Shown: positions 35,171-45,015, counted from the stretch's first letter. The stretch: DNA of 64,000 bases from Bifidobacterium sp. ESL0728 (GCF_029392015.1 NZ_CP113925.1:682001-746000); one strand, 5' to 3'. The notes: generated from the letters alone by a model not told the origin. A program made the numbers and translations.

Positions 35171-36790
35171 GTGAGGACGTTAATCCAGGCCCTGAAGACG
35201 AAGGAACTTCGCCATAAGATCCTCTTCGTGCTCGGCATCATTGTCATCTACCGCATCGGTTCGTTCATACCGACCCCGGGAGTGGACTACAAGGTGGTCC
35301 AGCAATGCGTCGGTACCATGAAGACGGCCCAGGAGAACTTCGTGGGGTTGGTCAACCTCTTCTCCGGCGGCGCCATGCTGCAGCTTTCGATCTTTGCATT
35401 GGGCGTGATGCCGTACATTACGGCCTCCATCGTCATCCAGCTGCTGCGTGTGGTCATTCCCCGTTTCGCAGCGTTGCACAAGGAAGGTCAGTCCGGCGAG
35501 ACCAAGCTGACGCAGTACACGCGTTATCTCACCATCGGTCTGGCGATCCTGCAGTCCACCACCATTCTGGTCACCGCCCGTTCCGGCGCGCTCTTCAACT
35601 ACCAGTGCGGTCAGGTCGTTCCCGATGGCTCGGTATGGAACCTCGTGGTCATGGTCCTGATCATGACCGGCGGTACCGGCCTCATCATGTGGATGGCTGA
35701 ATTGATCACCGACAAGGGCATCGGCCAGGGCATGTCCGTCTTGATCTTCATGTCCATCTGCTCCGGCTTCCTGCCGCAGCTTTGGCAGATCGGCTGGGGC
35801 ACCAACGGCAAGAACGGCAACTGGACTTACTTCGGCATCGTCGTCGCGGTCCTCGTCGTCATTCTCATCTTCGTCGATTTCGTCGAACTCGCTCAGCGCC
35901 GTATCCCGGTGCAGTATACGCGTCGTATGATCGGCCGCAAGATGTATGGCGGTTCCTCCACCTATCTTCCGCTGAAGATCAACATGTCCGGCGTCATCCC
36001 GCCGATCTTCGCCTCCTCGATTCTGGCGATTCCTACGTTGATCGCACAGTTCGGCAAGCCCGAGCAGAAGTGGGTCAAGTGGATCAACACCAACCTGGCC
36101 AACACGACTTCCATTTGGTATATCGCGCTTTACGCTGTGATGATCGTGTTCTTCTGCTTCTTCTACACGTCGATCACCTTTGACCCGGACGAAACGGCAG
36201 ACAACATGAAGCAGTATGGCGGCTTCATCCCCGGTATCCGTGCCGGTAGCGCCACCAGCCGTTACCTGAGCTATGTGATGAACAGGCTCAACACGGTCGG
36301 CGCCGTCTACCTGCTCTTCGTAGCGTTGATTCCGACGATGCTCATCATGATGCTGAAGCTCAACAACAAGCTTCCGTTCGGCGGCACGACCATCCTGATT
36401 ATCGCGGGCGTCGGTCTCGATACCCTTCGTCAGGCCAAGGCCCAGACCGAGCAGTTCCAGTACACCGGCTTCCTGCTTGAAGATACCGATCATATCGAAG
36501 GCGAGGACGTCAAGGCGTCCAAGAAGTCCAAGAAAGCCTCGACCGCGGTTGTCGAAAGCGTGGAGACCGTCAGCGAGGATACCCAATCCGAGGTAGCTGA
36601 GAAGGAATCCGACAAGAGCGAGGAAACCACGGATACCGCAGTAACCGAAACCCCTGAGACCACGAAAGCTACGAACACTGATTCCGCTGATTCGGCTACG
36701 CAAAACGACGAATCAATGCAAGAGGATTCCGACGCTGGCAAGAAGGCCTCCGACGACGAAACTGATAACGATACCGACAAGTCCGAGTGA
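35171..36790 (+). CDS. secY: Preprotein translocase subunit SecY
   Basis: Central pore of the Sec translocon, 539 residues from the GTG at 35171. RTLIQALKTKELRHKILFVL, the plug-region start TPGVDY, YTRYLTIGLAILQS, RRIPVQYTRRMIG and the ten-helix layout are typical. The frame is open further upstream to 35066 but without family sequence; GGGAAGG precedes the GTG. The last ~105 residues, after the TM10 region (LLEDTDHIEGEDVK), are an Asp/Glu/Ser/Thr-rich tail not found in E. coli SecY (443 residues), facing the cytoplasm. Confidence 0.97.
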   Translation: MRTLIQALKTKELRHKILFVLGIIVIYRIGSFIPTPGVDYKVVQQCVGTMKTAQENFVGLVNLFSGGAMLQLSIFALGVMPYITASIVIQLLRVVIPRFAALHKEGQSGETKLTQYTRYLTIGLAILQSTTILVTARSGALFNYQCGQVVPDGSVWNLVVMVLIMTGGTGLIMWMAELITDKGIGQGMSVLIFMSICSGFLPQLWQIGWGTNGKNGNWTYFGIVVAVLVVILIFVDFVELAQRRIPVQYTRRMIGRKMYGGSSTYLPLKINMSGVIPPIFASSILAIPTLIAQFGKPEQKWVKWINTNLANTTSIWYIALYAVMIVFFCFFYTSITFDPDETADNMKQYGGFIPGIRAGSATSRYLSYVMNRLNTVGAVYLLFVALIPTMLIMMLKLNNKLPFGGTTILIIAGVGLDTLRQAKAQTEQFQYTGFLLEDTDHIEGEDVKASKKSKKASTAVVESVETVSEDTQSEVAEKESDKSEETTDTAVTETPETTKATNTDSADSATQNDESMQEDSDAGKKASDDETDNDTDKSE

Positions 36791-36836
36791 CCATATTCGT
36801 TCGGTTTGTTGATAACAGGTTTAGAAAATAATAATG

Positions 36837-36876
36837 AATGATGCTCATCTGTTCTTAGAAGCGGATGGGCATCATT
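36837..36876 (+). terminator. Hairpin between secY and adk
   Basis: AATGATGCTCATCTG and CGGATGGGCATCATT pair at 13 of 15 positions, then TTGCT. May be a partial terminator. Confidence 0.55.
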
Positions 36877-36910
36877 TGCTACATGCACAAACAAAGAAAG
36901 TAGAAGCAAC

Positions 36911-37471
36911 ATGCGTCTATTGATTATGGGCCCGCAAGGGGTGGGCAAGGGAACTCAGGCCAAGCTGATTGCTGAGCACTACGGCATTCCGCACATTTCC
37001 ACCGGCGATATCTTCCGCTACAACATGAAGAACAACACTCCGCTGGGGCAGGAGGCCAAGAGCTATACCGACAAGGGTCAGCTCGTCCCCGACGAACTGA
37101 CCAACAAGATCGTCAAGGATCGTTTGGCCATGGACGATGCCAAAAACGGCTGGATTCTTGACGGCTATCCGCGCAACGCGGCCCAGGTCGAGGCGCTCGA
37201 CAAGATGCTCGAAGAGCTCGGCACCCCGCTCGACAAGGTGGTGGCGCTCGATGCCGACCGCGACATCCTCATGAAGCGCATCGCCAAGCGAGCCGCCGAA
37301 GAGGGCCGTGCCGATGACAACGCCGAAGCCATCGCCCAGAGGCTCAAGACCTATGATGAGGAGACCGCACCGCTGCTCGACACTTACAAGTCCCGTGGTT
37401 GCCTGGTGCCGATTGATGGCGAAGGGGATATCGACGACATCTCCAAGACCATCTTCGACGCTTTGGATTGA
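36911..37471 (+). CDS. adk: Adenylate kinase
   Basis: 186 residues, short (lidless) form: MGPQGVGKGTQAKLI is the P-loop, then ISTGDIFRYNMKNNTPLGQ and GWILDGYPRNAAQVEAL. The LID zinc insert is absent, as in other actinobacteria. Interconverts ATP+AMP and 2 ADP. Follows secY as in most bacteria. Confidence 0.98.
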   Translation: MRLLIMGPQGVGKGTQAKLIAEHYGIPHISTGDIFRYNMKNNTPLGQEAKSYTDKGQLVPDELTNKIVKDRLAMDDAKNGWILDGYPRNAAQVEALDKMLEELGTPLDKVVALDADRDILMKRIAKRAAEEGRADDNAEAIAQRLKTYDEETAPLLDTYKSRGCLVPIDGEGDIDDISKTIFDALD

Positions 37472-37562
37472 TGGGAATTCCGCAGTTTGTTTTCGTTGGA
37501 TTTCTGAAATGCGGTTCTGATACGCAATCAGACAAGTAACGTCTAAAATCTCCATTACCACA

Positions 37563-37614
37563 AGTAGGGATTGAATGCAACACGCCGTGTCGCATTTGGT
37601 CCCTGCTTTTGTTA
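37563..37614 (+). terminator. Terminator-like hairpin after adk
   Basis: AGTAGGGA ... TCCCTGCT with extra internal pairing (GAATGC/GCATTT) followed by TTTTG. Confidence 0.6.
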
Positions 37615-37683
37615 TAGTAAGAAGTTGGTGTGTTTTCGGATGCGCCATAAATGTAATATCAGCCAAAGAACGGAATGAGGCTC

Positions 37684-37902
37684 ATGGCTAAAGACGGTGT
37701 GATTGAAGTTGAAGGTCAGGTAGTGGAAGCACTGCCGAACGCGATGTTTCGCGTCGAACTTGAAAACAAGCACATCGTGCTGGCCACAATCTCGGGCAAG
37801 ATGCGCAAGAACTATATTCGTATCCTCCCGCAGGACCGTGTGGTCCTCGAAATGAGCCCTTACGACCTGAACCGCGGCCGTATTACGTACCGTTATAAGT
37901 AA
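37684..37902 (+). CDS. infA: Translation initiation factor IF-1
   Basis: 72 residues: [30 protein letters not shown] and [19 protein letters not shown]. Single S1/OB domain binding the ribosomal A site. The ATG at 37684 is used, not the earlier in-frame ATG at 37675, because the family starts with MAK. Confidence 0.99.
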   Translation: MAKDGVIEVEGQVVEALPNAMFRVELENKHIVLATISGKMRKNYIRILPQDRVVLEMSPYDLNRGRITYRYK

Positions 37903-37923
37903 AGGTACAAGAAAAGGAAAACC

Positions 37924-38037
37924 ATGAAGGTCAGCCCTAGTGTGAAGAGGATCTGCGAGAATTGCCGCGTGATCCGTCGTCACGGTCGCGTCATGGTGAT
38001 CTGCTCCAACCCGCGCCACAAGCAGCGTCAAGGCTGA
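37924..38037 (+). CDS. rpmJ: 50S ribosomal protein L36
   Basis: 37 residues read directly: [20 protein letters not shown] then [17 protein letters not shown]. It keeps the zinc-ribbon Cys/Cys/Cys/His set. 21 bases after infA with AAAAGGAAAA. Confidence 0.97.
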   Translation: MKVSPSVKRICENCRVIRRHGRVMVICSNPRHKQRQG

Positions 38038-38161
38038 GCGGAAAACCTCCGACCAGAAAAGGTACTGAGTCGCAGCGTTAAGCTGAACCCCGGGTACGTA
38101 GGCCCGAGCCGGAAAACCGGATGACTTGGTACAAACCTACGGAAACATAGAAGGAATCGCA

Positions 38162-38539
38162 ATGGCACGTCTTGCCGGAGTCGACATCCCCAATGAGAAG
38201 CGCATCGAGATCGCCCTCACCTATATCTTTGGTGTCGGCCGTACTCGCGCGAAGGAAACGCTTGCCGCAACCGGTGTGAATCCGGATACCCGCGTCAAGG
38301 ATCTGAGCGACGAGCAGCTTATTACGCTGCGTGACTATCTTGAGGCCAACTACAAGATTGAAGGCGATCTGCGTCGTGAAGTCGATGCGGATATTCGTCG
38401 TAAGATTCAGATCAACTGCTATCAGGGCCAGCGTCACCGCCATGGTCTGCCTGTGCGCGGTCAGCGCACCAAGACCAACGCCCGTACCCGCAAGGGCCCG
38501 AAGCGTACCGTCGCTGGAAAGAAAAAGGCCGTTAAGTAA
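38162..38539 (+). CDS. rpsM: 30S ribosomal protein S13
   Basis: 125 residues from the ATG at 38162: [34 protein letters not shown] and [28 protein letters not shown] precedes. Contacts the P-site tRNA and L5. Confidence 0.99.
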   Translation: MARLAGVDIPNEKRIEIALTYIFGVGRTRAKETLAATGVNPDTRVKDLSDEQLITLRDYLEANYKIEGDLRREVDADIRRKIQINCYQGQRHRHGLPVRGQRTKTNARTRKGPKRTVAGKKKAVK

Positions 38540-38647
38540 TTAGGCCTCAAGCAGTTATGAAGAGGGACGGGGCGTCGCTGATAGTTTTGCTTACGTTCCA
38601 GGCTCTTCGTGACGTAGGAATCATTCGTAATTAGGAAACGAGGATCA

Positions 38648-39046
38648 ATGGCAGCTGCAAAGCAAGCCGTGCGCAAGCCGCGTCGCCGTGACCGCAAGTC
38701 GGTACCGGTCGGTCAAGCGCACATCAAGTCCACTTTCAATAACACCATCATCTCCATCACGGACCCCTCGGGCGCAGTCGTGGCCTGGGCTTCCGGTGGC
38801 GATGTCGGTTTCAAGGGCTCACGTAAGTCCACTCCGTATGCCGCAGGCATGGCCGCTGAATCCGCCGCCCGCAAGGCACAGGAGCACGGCGTCAAGAAGG
38901 TTGACGTCTACGTCAAGGGCCCGGGCAGCGGTCGTGAAACCGCCATCCGCTCCCTGCAGTCCGCAGGTCTTGAGGTCGGTTCCATCACCGACGTCACCCC
39001 GCAGGCCCATAACGGTGTGCGCCCTCCGAAGCGCCGCCGCGTCTGA
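38648..39046 (+). CDS. rpsK: 30S ribosomal protein S11
   Basis: 132 residues: [40 protein letters not shown] and PHNG-type end [15 protein letters not shown]. Confidence 0.99.
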   Translation: MAAAKQAVRKPRRRDRKSVPVGQAHIKSTFNNTIISITDPSGAVVAWASGGDVGFKGSRKSTPYAAGMAAESAARKAQEHGVKKVDVYVKGPGSGRETAIRSLQSAGLEVGSITDVTPQAHNGVRPPKRRRV

Positions 39047-39125
39047 AGCACTTCATTTAACCATCCGTCCAACCCGCTTATGACCAGTGAGTGCACCACC
39101 GATCAGAAGCTGAAAGGATAACACA

Positions 39126-40121
39126 GTGCTTATTGCACAGCGTCCGCAACTTACTGAGGAATCACTGAATCCGCAGCGTTCTCGTTTTACCATCGAGCCG
39201 CTTGAGCCCGGATTCGGCTACACGCTCGGTAATTCGTTGCGTCGTACCCTGTTGAGCTCCATTCCCGGAGCGGCAGTCACTTCCGTGCGTATCTCCGGTG
39301 CCCTGCATGAGTTCACCACTCTGCCCGGTGTCGAGGAGGATGTCACCGAAATCCTGCTCAATATCAAGGGAATCGTGCTCACCAGCGAATATGACGAACC
39401 GGTTGTCATGTATCTGCGTAAAAGCGGCAAGGGCGAGGCCACCGCGGGGGACATCACCCCTCCGGCCGGCGTCACCATCGCCAACCCGGATATGCATATC
39501 GCCACCCTCGCCGAAGACGGCGAACTCGAGATCGAGTTCACTGTCGAGCGCGGCCGCGGCTATGTGCCGGCGCAGATGAACAAGCAGGACGGCGACGAGA
39601 TCGGCCGTATTCCGGTCGATTCCATTTATTCGCCCGTTCTCAAGGTGAGCTACAAGGTCGAGGCGACCCGTGTTGAACAGCGCACGGACTTCGACAAGCT
39701 CATCCTCGATGTGGAGACCAAGCCGGCGATTTCGCCGCGCGATGCCGTCGCATCCGCCGGTTCCACTTTGGTTGAGCTCTTCGGCCTGTGCCGCGAACTC
39801 AACACGCAAGCGGAAGGCGTCGAGGTCGGCCCGGCTCCGGTTGAAGAAGAAGTCAACCCGGAGATGTCGATTCCGATCGAGGAACTCAATCTCACCCAGC
39901 GCAGCTACAACTGCCTGAAGCGCGAAGGTATTCACACCGTCGGTGAGTTGGTGTCCCACACCGAGCAGGACTTGCTCGATATCCGTAATTTCGGTATGAA
40001 GTCGATCGATGAGGTCAAGGAGAAGCTCGAAAGCATGGGTCTCTCGCTGAAGGCCTCGCCGCTGGGCTTCGATACCAACAACCTTGAAGGTGGCACTTTC
40101 TTCTCGCCTGAAGACGAGTAA
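39126..40121 (+). CDS. rpoA: DNA-directed RNA polymerase subunit alpha
   Basis: 331 residues: the NTD assembly motif [20 protein letters not shown] and [15 protein letters not shown], then a ~235-residue boundary and the alpha-CTD with [20 protein letters not shown] and [17 protein letters not shown] start at 39126 after GAAAGGA. Downstream of rpsK; rpsD is not between them. Confidence 0.99.
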   Translation: MLIAQRPQLTEESLNPQRSRFTIEPLEPGFGYTLGNSLRRTLLSSIPGAAVTSVRISGALHEFTTLPGVEEDVTEILLNIKGIVLTSEYDEPVVMYLRKSGKGEATAGDITPPAGVTIANPDMHIATLAEDGELEIEFTVERGRGYVPAQMNKQDGDEIGRIPVDSIYSPVLKVSYKVEATRVEQRTDFDKLILDVETKPAISPRDAVASAGSTLVELFGLCRELNTQAEGVEVGPAPVEEEVNPEMSIPIEELNLTQRSYNCLKREGIHTVGELVSHTEQDLLDIRNFGMKSIDEVKEKLESMGLSLKASPLGFDTNNLEGGTFFSPEDE

Positions 40122-40222
40122 GAGCAGATAGCGCCAACTTCATTTTAAGCTTCGGTATCCGTTCGGATGTTCGGGCGTATGCCCACCTGAACGGGGTAAT
40201 TCCGGGGCGTTAAGGAGTAATA

Positions 40223-40897
40223 ATGCCTACACCTAGAAAAGGGCCGCACCTGGCTTCAAGCCCGGCTCATGAGCGTCTGATGCTCGCGAACATGGCCACT
40301 AGCCTGTTCGAGCACGGCCGCATCGTCACCACGCTGCCTAAGGCCAAGCGCCTCCGCCCCGTGGCCGAGCGCCTCATCACCTTCGCCAAGCGCGGGGATC
40401 TGGCCAGCCGTCGTCGCGTGATGCGCGTCATCCGCAACAAGTCCATCGTGCACAAGCTCTTCACCGAGATCGCCGAGCAGATGAAGCAGCGTGAGGGTGG
40501 CTACACCCGCATCGTCAAGATTGCCCCGTCCAAGGGCAACAACGCGCCGCGCGCCATCATCGAGCTCGTCACCGAACCGGTGAGCGCCAAGGAATCCGTG
40601 GTCAAGGAAGCCGAGGCTTCCGCTGCCGTCGCCGCCGACAAGGCTGCGGTCGAAGAGGCCGAAGCCAAGGTTCAGAAGGACACGGCCGAGACCGCCAAGA
40701 CCAAGACGGACAAGGCCGTTGACGAGGCTGAAACCAAGGAGACTGAGGCCAACGCCGATGTCGCCGCCGACAAGGCTGAGGTCAAGAAGACCGAAGCCAA
40801 GGACGCCGATAAGGCTGCCAAGGCCAAGAAGCCGGCTGCGAAGAAGGCTCCTGCGAAGAAGCCCGCCGCCAAGAAGGCTGACAAGGAAGAGAAGTGA
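40223..40897 (+). CDS. rplQ: 50S ribosomal protein L17 with a long basic/acidic tail
   Basis: 224 residues; the core (~120) ends at [51 protein letters not shown] and GYTRIVKI are diagnostic. The C-terminal ~100 residues are Ala/Lys/Glu/Asp heptad-like repeats ending in [18 protein letters not shown], resembling histone H1/HupB tails. TAAGGAG before the ATG. A strong terminator closes the cluster. Confidence 0.97.
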   Translation: MPTPRKGPHLASSPAHERLMLANMATSLFEHGRIVTTLPKAKRLRPVAERLITFAKRGDLASRRRVMRVIRNKSIVHKLFTEIAEQMKQREGGYTRIVKIAPSKGNNAPRAIIELVTEPVSAKESVVKEAEASAAVAADKAAVEEAEAKVQKDTAETAKTKTDKAVDEAETKETEANADVAADKAEVKKTEAKDADKAAKAKKPAAKKAPAKKPAAKKADKEEK

Positions 40898-40923
40898 GTC
40901 GTTAGATTCGCTGAATTCTTATA

Positions 40924-40959
40924 CAAGAAGGTCGGAGATGTAAGTCTCCGGCCTTCTTG
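40924..40959 (+). terminator. Terminator at the end of the ribosomal cluster
   Basis: CAAGAAGGTCGGAGA and TCTCCGGCCTTCTTG pair at 14 of 15 positions with a 6-base loop. The T content after the stem is low. Confidence 0.8.
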
Positions 40960-41344
40960 CATATGTGCACGGAGCCGTGCCCCATATCGCCCATGTTTTC
41001 GTGCCAAGAACCGGTCGCTCGTGCCGCATAAGTTACATTTTCGCTTGGAGAACATTCGGGAAGTGGCAGGAGTGACCGATTTGTAGTACAAGTGGCTGTA
41101 GTCGGTCTCGGGATGAGCCGACTAGTGGCCGGGAATTATAGTTGTGCCGTTTGCCTTGACTGTTAGTCCTGGACTCGCGAGGAAAATCAGGTTTTCTCGT
41201 GCGCTTTCCTGATTTTCATCGCTTGTTCAATCGAACATTCGAGTAAACTCACGATTCCGCCTCCATTTCCTTGATTTTCATCGCATCTTTGGTTTAGGAG
41301 TTTTGCAAACCAGTGCGGCACGTATACTGGGTATACTGGCAACG
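40960..41344. other. Intergenic region rplQ to truA
   Basis: 385 bases holding palindromic repeat copy D (41177-41285). No gene is seen on either strand. Confidence 0.55.
41177..41285. repeat. Palindromic intergenic repeat, copy D
   Basis: GCGAGGAAAATCAG ... CTGATTTTCATCGC, then TGTTCAATCGAACA and a second half-unit CGAGTAAACTCACGATTCCG ending TTGATTTTCATCGC. Same two-half-unit structure as copies A-C, 32 kb away. Confidence 0.85.
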
Positions 41345-42583
41345 ATGAGACTACGAATTGACTTGGCATACGACGGCGGTGGCTTCCATGGCTGGGCGAA
41401 GCAACCCGGCCTGCGCACCGTGCAAGGGGTCGTAGAGACCGCGCTGCACACCGTTCTGCGTGTGCCGGCCGACGATGCCGACGAACCCTTGCGGTTGGTG
41501 GTCGCCGGACGCACCGACACCGGCGTGCACGCCGCCCACCAGGTCTGCCACTTGGACGTGGGGGAGCAGACGCTTGAGCGTTGCGTGGGGCATATGGAAG
41601 TGTCGCCTATCGAGGCGTTGCGTCGCCGTCTGGCTCATGATCTGCCGGATGATATTTCTTTGCACAACGTGCAAGTCGCCCCGGTTGGTTTCGACGCGCG
41701 TTTTTCGGCTCTGGAACGTACGTATGTCTACCGGATTGCAGATGGGGAACGACCGGCCGATCCACGGTTGCGTAGCTTCGTATGGAACATTGAAGACGTG
41801 CTTGACATTCCTGCAATGAACGAAGCCGCAGCGATGACCATCGGTCTGCACGATTTCGGCTCCTTCGCCACCCCGAACCCAGGCGGCACCACCATTCGCG
41901 AGGTCAAGCAGGCGGTGTGGCGGCGTGTGCCTGTAATGGGCATGTATGGCGGTGCCATTGGCTCCTATAACGATTCCTGGACTGTCTCTGCATCCGATCA
42001 GAGATTGAGTGGACAAAACGAGTATATAAATTCGAACGCGAACGAGACTTCTTCTGCCGTTTCGTCTTATAAAGTGGACAATGTCACTTCTGTTCGGAGC
42101 GGCAGTAATGAATCCATGGAAACGGGATCGGTTGCCGATGATGGCGTGAACGGACCCGATAGCCGAGAAATCGGTGATTCGATGATCGGTGAAGCTGCGG
42201 AGATGAAATCCAATGCAGCTGCGGGTATGAATGCTATACAGTCCATGAATTCCGTGATTGTCGAAGGCTCCAAGTGCAATTCCGAAGAACCCCAAGCCTA
42301 CGTCGTTCCGTCGCTCGAATCCGGACTGGTATGCTTCACCATCGTGGCCGACGCTTTCGCGCACAACATGGTGCGTTCGCTGGTCAACGCGTGCGTGCAG
42401 GTCGGCCGGCACCGCAAGTCTCTGGATTGGTTCGCGCAGAAAATGGCCAATCCGGTGCGTGAAGGCTCGACAGGCCCGATAGCCGCCTGCGGCCTGACGC
42501 TGGAACACGTCGCCTATCCGCCGGACGACGAGTTAGCGAGCCGAGCTGCCTCGATCCGTGCCCGCCGTACATTGCCGGAATAA
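41345..42583 (+). CDS. truA: tRNA pseudouridine synthase A with a ~120-residue insert
   Basis: 412 residues; ~250-300 is usual. Makes pseudouridine 38-40 in tRNA anticodon arms. The start at 41345 gives MRLRIDLAYDGGGFHGWAKQ. The catalytic Asp is in VVAGRTDTGVHAAHQ. RTYVYRIADG, FGSFATPN and AFAHNMVRSLVNACVQVGRH are conserved. Between VKQAVWRRV and GLVCFTIVADAF lie about 120 extra residues rich in Ser/Asn/Gly/Met/Asp (bases ~41938-42300), lower in GC than the rest. All core motifs are intact. Adjacent to rplQ, its usual neighbour. Confidence 0.95.
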   Translation: MRLRIDLAYDGGGFHGWAKQPGLRTVQGVVETALHTVLRVPADDADEPLRLVVAGRTDTGVHAAHQVCHLDVGEQTLERCVGHMEVSPIEALRRRLAHDLPDDISLHNVQVAPVGFDARFSALERTYVYRIADGERPADPRLRSFVWNIEDVLDIPAMNEAAAMTIGLHDFGSFATPNPGGTTIREVKQAVWRRVPVMGMYGGAIGSYNDSWTVSASDQRLSGQNEYINSNANETSSAVSSYKVDNVTSVRSGSNESMETGSVADDGVNGPDSREIGDSMIGEAAEMKSNAAAGMNAIQSMNSVIVEGSKCNSEEPQAYVVPSLESGLVCFTIVADAFAHNMVRSLVNACVQVGRHRKSLDWFAQKMANPVREGSTGPIAACGLTLEHVAYPPDDELASRAASIRARRTLPE

Positions 42584-42602
42584 TGATGTGCGCCACGCCC
42601 GG

Positions 42603-42631
42603 TTGCGATGGTGGGCACGTTGTCTTATACT
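42603..42631 (+). promoter_or_regulatory. Promoter of tRNA-Ser(CGA)
   Basis: TTGCGA (42603-42608), 17-bp spacer, TATACT (42626-42631), 27 bases before the mature tRNA. Confidence 0.75.
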
Positions 42632-42658
42632 AGAAAAGTTGCGTTTTGCGCAGCACAT

Positions 42659-42743
42659 GGATAAGTGTCCGAGCGGTCTAAGGAGCACGCCTCGAAAGCG
42701 TGTGAGGAGAAATCCTCCGCGAGTTCGAATCTCGCCTTATCCG
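42659..42743 (+). tRNA. tRNA-Ser(CGA)
   Basis: 85-nt class II tRNA. GGATAAG pairs with CTTATCC, the discriminator is G, the anticodon stem CACGC/GCGTG encloses CTCGAAA (anticodon CGA), and GTTCGAATC marks the T loop. A long variable arm (GAGGAGAAATCCTC) is present. Confidence 0.95.
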
Positions 42744-42749
42744 CCCTAA

Positions 42750-42780
42750 GCCTCTGGAATTTCGGTTCTGGAGGCGTTTT
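42750..42780 (+). terminator. Terminator after tRNA-Ser(CGA)
   Basis: GCCTC ... GAGGC stem with TTTT after it. It may also serve the convergent lipoprotein gene. Confidence 0.6.
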
Positions 42781-42807
42781 CATATCTGAAACAGCCGCGT
42801 GCCAACC

Positions 42808-43725
42808 CTACTCGTACAAAGCTGCGTCGAAAGCCGGATATCCGAGCGACAATGCCAGATAAATACGCGAAGAAATCAGATCGGCCAGCACGGCCAGGGA
42901 TTTGCCGCTGCTTTTGCTTCTTCGATTTTTCGAGGCGATGCCACTGCCGGAAGATGAGTCATCGGTTTTGTTGTTTGAGACCGGCAATGCCTGCGAAAGG
43001 GCGGCGAGCGATTCGCGGGCGCAATCCATCTCCACGACGGCCACTGTGGAAGCCTGCAACCCGGTGCTCGGGTCGGTAATGGTGTCGGGATGGGCGAGAA
43101 GATTCGCCACGTCGTAGACCTTCTCGCGTGGGTCGTTGGGTGCGCCGGTGTCACCGGCCTCTTTGGTCTCAAGCGAGATGAGACGCGAGGCTATGGCCTT
43201 GTGATCGTCGCTTAACTGCAGGGTGGCATGACTCACATCTTTTGCGGCGAGGACTTGGATTTCAAAGCCTGCACGGTCTTCTGCCAAAGCCAGCGAAGCA
43301 AGGGTATCGTTGCTCACACGCAAGGCGACGATATCGTCAAGATTCGCCACCGCCGCGTTCGGATGCGTCGGTTCGGCTTCTACAAGCGGCGAAAGGCTCT
43401 GTTGCTGCCACTGCATCTGCGCGCTTTTCATGGTGTATACGCTGAACTGCGAGGGGCAGAGTGTTGCCGCTTCACGCCAGGATTTCACGGCGTTGCCGGC
43501 CGAGAGGTAACGGTCGATGAACGGATAGCCGGCGACAGAATGGGAATTGGATGAAACAGCATTGGTATATGCGGTTTTGCAAGGCCCAGCGGACTCGATC
43601 GGAGACTCGATTCTCGGCGCGTTGCAGGCGGCAAGAGGCGCGATAAAAGCGGCGATGGCAACCCCAGGAAAGACACGCCGTCTTAGGAAATTGCGCAAAG
43701 AGGAAAAAATACGACGTGTCTGCAT
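42808..43725 (-). CDS. Predicted lipoprotein of unknown function
   Basis: 305 residues. A basic N-terminus (RRIFSSLRNFLRRRVF), a hydrophobic stretch and the lipobox IAPLAAC (Cys ~34) predict export and lipid anchoring. The body is about 65% helical-looking with no motif I recognise; conserved-looking parts are WREAATLCPSQFSVYTMKSA and AVVEMDCARESLAALSQALP. A Ser/Lys-rich segment precedes a C-terminal LISSRIYLALSLGYPAFDAA. It sits opposite nusA, where rimP is found in many genomes. Confidence 0.7.
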   Translation of the reverse strand: MQTRRIFSSLRNFLRRRVFPGVAIAAFIAPLAACNAPRIESPIESAGPCKTAYTNAVSSNSHSVAGYPFIDRYLSAGNAVKSWREAATLCPSQFSVYTMKSAQMQWQQQSLSPLVEAEPTHPNAAVANLDDIVALRVSNDTLASLALAEDRAGFEIQVLAAKDVSHATLQLSDDHKAIASRLISLETKEAGDTGAPNDPREKVYDVANLLAHPDTITDPSTGLQASTVAVVEMDCARESLAALSQALPVSNNKTDDSSSGSGIASKNRRSKSSGKSLAVLADLISSRIYLALSLGYPAFDAALYE

Positions 43726-43809
43726 AAAACACTAGAATACTGAATGATTATGACTTAATGGAGCTTTGAACGGCTCGACAGATAATTTCATATAGGAGGT
43801 CTTGCGACC

Positions 43810-44877
43810 ATGGAACTGGACCTGACAGGTATTCATCAGCTCGCGGCGGGGCAGGGAATCGATTCTGAAACACTTGACAACGCACTTTCTGAAGCGTTGC
43901 TATTGGCTTACAGCAAAACACCACATGCGGCGAAGCACGCCCGCGTCGAACTCGACGACCGTGCCGGCACCTTCACCATCTGGGCAAGGGATGAAAAGCC
44001 CGTGGAACCCACCGAGGAGGACCCGCACCCGCGCCCTGAACTGGGCGAGGAATACGACGACACCCCGCATGATTTTGGGCGTCTGGCGGCTTCTACGGCC
44101 CGACAGGTGATTCGTCAGCTCTTCCGCGATGCGGAGGACGAGCGTGTGCTCGGCGCCTTCGCCGGCCAGAAGGGCAAGCTCATCACCGGTGTCATCCAGC
44201 AGGATACGAAGGATCCGGCCAATGTGCATGTCGCGGTGGGCGACGTCGAGGCGATTCTGCCCAAGCGTGAGCAGGTGCCTGGCGAGCATTATCGCCATGG
44301 CGACCGTCTGCGCGTCTATGTCGTCACTGTCGGACGTGGCCTGAAGGGCCCCGAAATCGTCGTGTCTCGTTCACACCCGGAACTCGTGCGCAAGCTTTTC
44401 GAACGTGAGGTGCCCGAGCTGGTTTCCGGCGCGGTTTCGATCATGGCCATCGCCCGCGAGGCCGGTGCCCGCACCAAGATTGCCGTTCGTGCCAACACCG
44501 AAGGCGTCAACCCCAAGGGTGCCCTGATCGGCCCCGGCGGCGCTCGCGTTCGCGCGGTGATGGAGAATCTCGGACCGGAGAAGATCGACATCGTCGATTG
44601 GTCGAAGGACCCGGCCAAGTTCGTCGGCTCGGCGCTTTCGCCGGCCGTTGCCACCGGCGTCGATATCGTCAGCGAGAAGAACAAGACGGCCATCGCCTAT
44701 ATCCACGACGACCAGCTTTCGCTTGCCATCGGCAAGGAAGGCCAGAACGCGCGTCTTGCCGCCAAACTCACCGGTTGGAAGATCGGCATCGAGTCCAGCG
44801 AGGCGCACGCAGCGGCACAGGCACAGGCTGCTGCAAAAGCCGCCGAAGATGGCAAAACGGCAGGAAACGAACAATAG
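43810..44877 (+). CDS. nusA: Transcription termination/antitermination protein NusA
   Basis: 355 residues: N-terminal RNAP-binding domain (ALSEALLLAYSKTPH), S1 domain (~110-190), and KH1/KH2 with NPKGALIGPGGARVRAVMEN and SLAIGKEGQNARLAAKLTGW. No C-terminal acidic repeats, as in other Gram-positive forms. The Ala-rich tail is short. AGGAGGTC before the ATG. Heads the nusA-infB-rbfA-truB-ribF run. Confidence 0.98.
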   Translation: MELDLTGIHQLAAGQGIDSETLDNALSEALLLAYSKTPHAAKHARVELDDRAGTFTIWARDEKPVEPTEEDPHPRPELGEEYDDTPHDFGRLAASTARQVIRQLFRDAEDERVLGAFAGQKGKLITGVIQQDTKDPANVHVAVGDVEAILPKREQVPGEHYRHGDRLRVYVVTVGRGLKGPEIVVSRSHPELVRKLFEREVPELVSGAVSIMAIAREAGARTKIAVRANTEGVNPKGALIGPGGARVRAVMENLGPEKIDIVDWSKDPAKFVGSALSPAVATGVDIVSEKNKTAIAYIHDDQLSLAIGKEGQNARLAAKLTGWKIGIESSEAHAAAQAQAAAKAAEDGKTAGNEQ

Positions 44878-44882
44878 TCTGC

Positions 44883-44909
44883 AATCCAGCATCACGAGTA
44901 TGCTGGATT
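44883..44909 (+). promoter_or_regulatory. First hairpin between nusA and infB
   Basis: AATCCAGCAT and ATGCTGGATT, a perfect 10-bp stem with a 7-base loop, six bases after the nusA stop; followed by AAAGC, so not a classical terminator. Confidence 0.55.
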
Positions 44910-44921
44910 AAAGCAATCCGA

Positions 44922-44946
44922 ATGCAGGCACGCAGTGTGCCTGCAT
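44922..44946 (+). promoter_or_regulatory. Second hairpin between nusA and infB
   Basis: ATGCAGGCAC and GTGCCTGCAT, a perfect 10-bp stem with a 5-base loop. Confidence 0.55.
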
Positions 44947-45015
44947 GTCGGCGGAGACGAGGTAACACAATCATGGTCGCACGATGAGTCTGGGTAAGCT
45001 CGCCGTAACAATACA

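Noticed and set aside
35180..36703. 507-residue open frame on the minus strand
   Set aside because: Antisense of secY; composition (Asp/His/Arg-rich) shows that it is a shadow.
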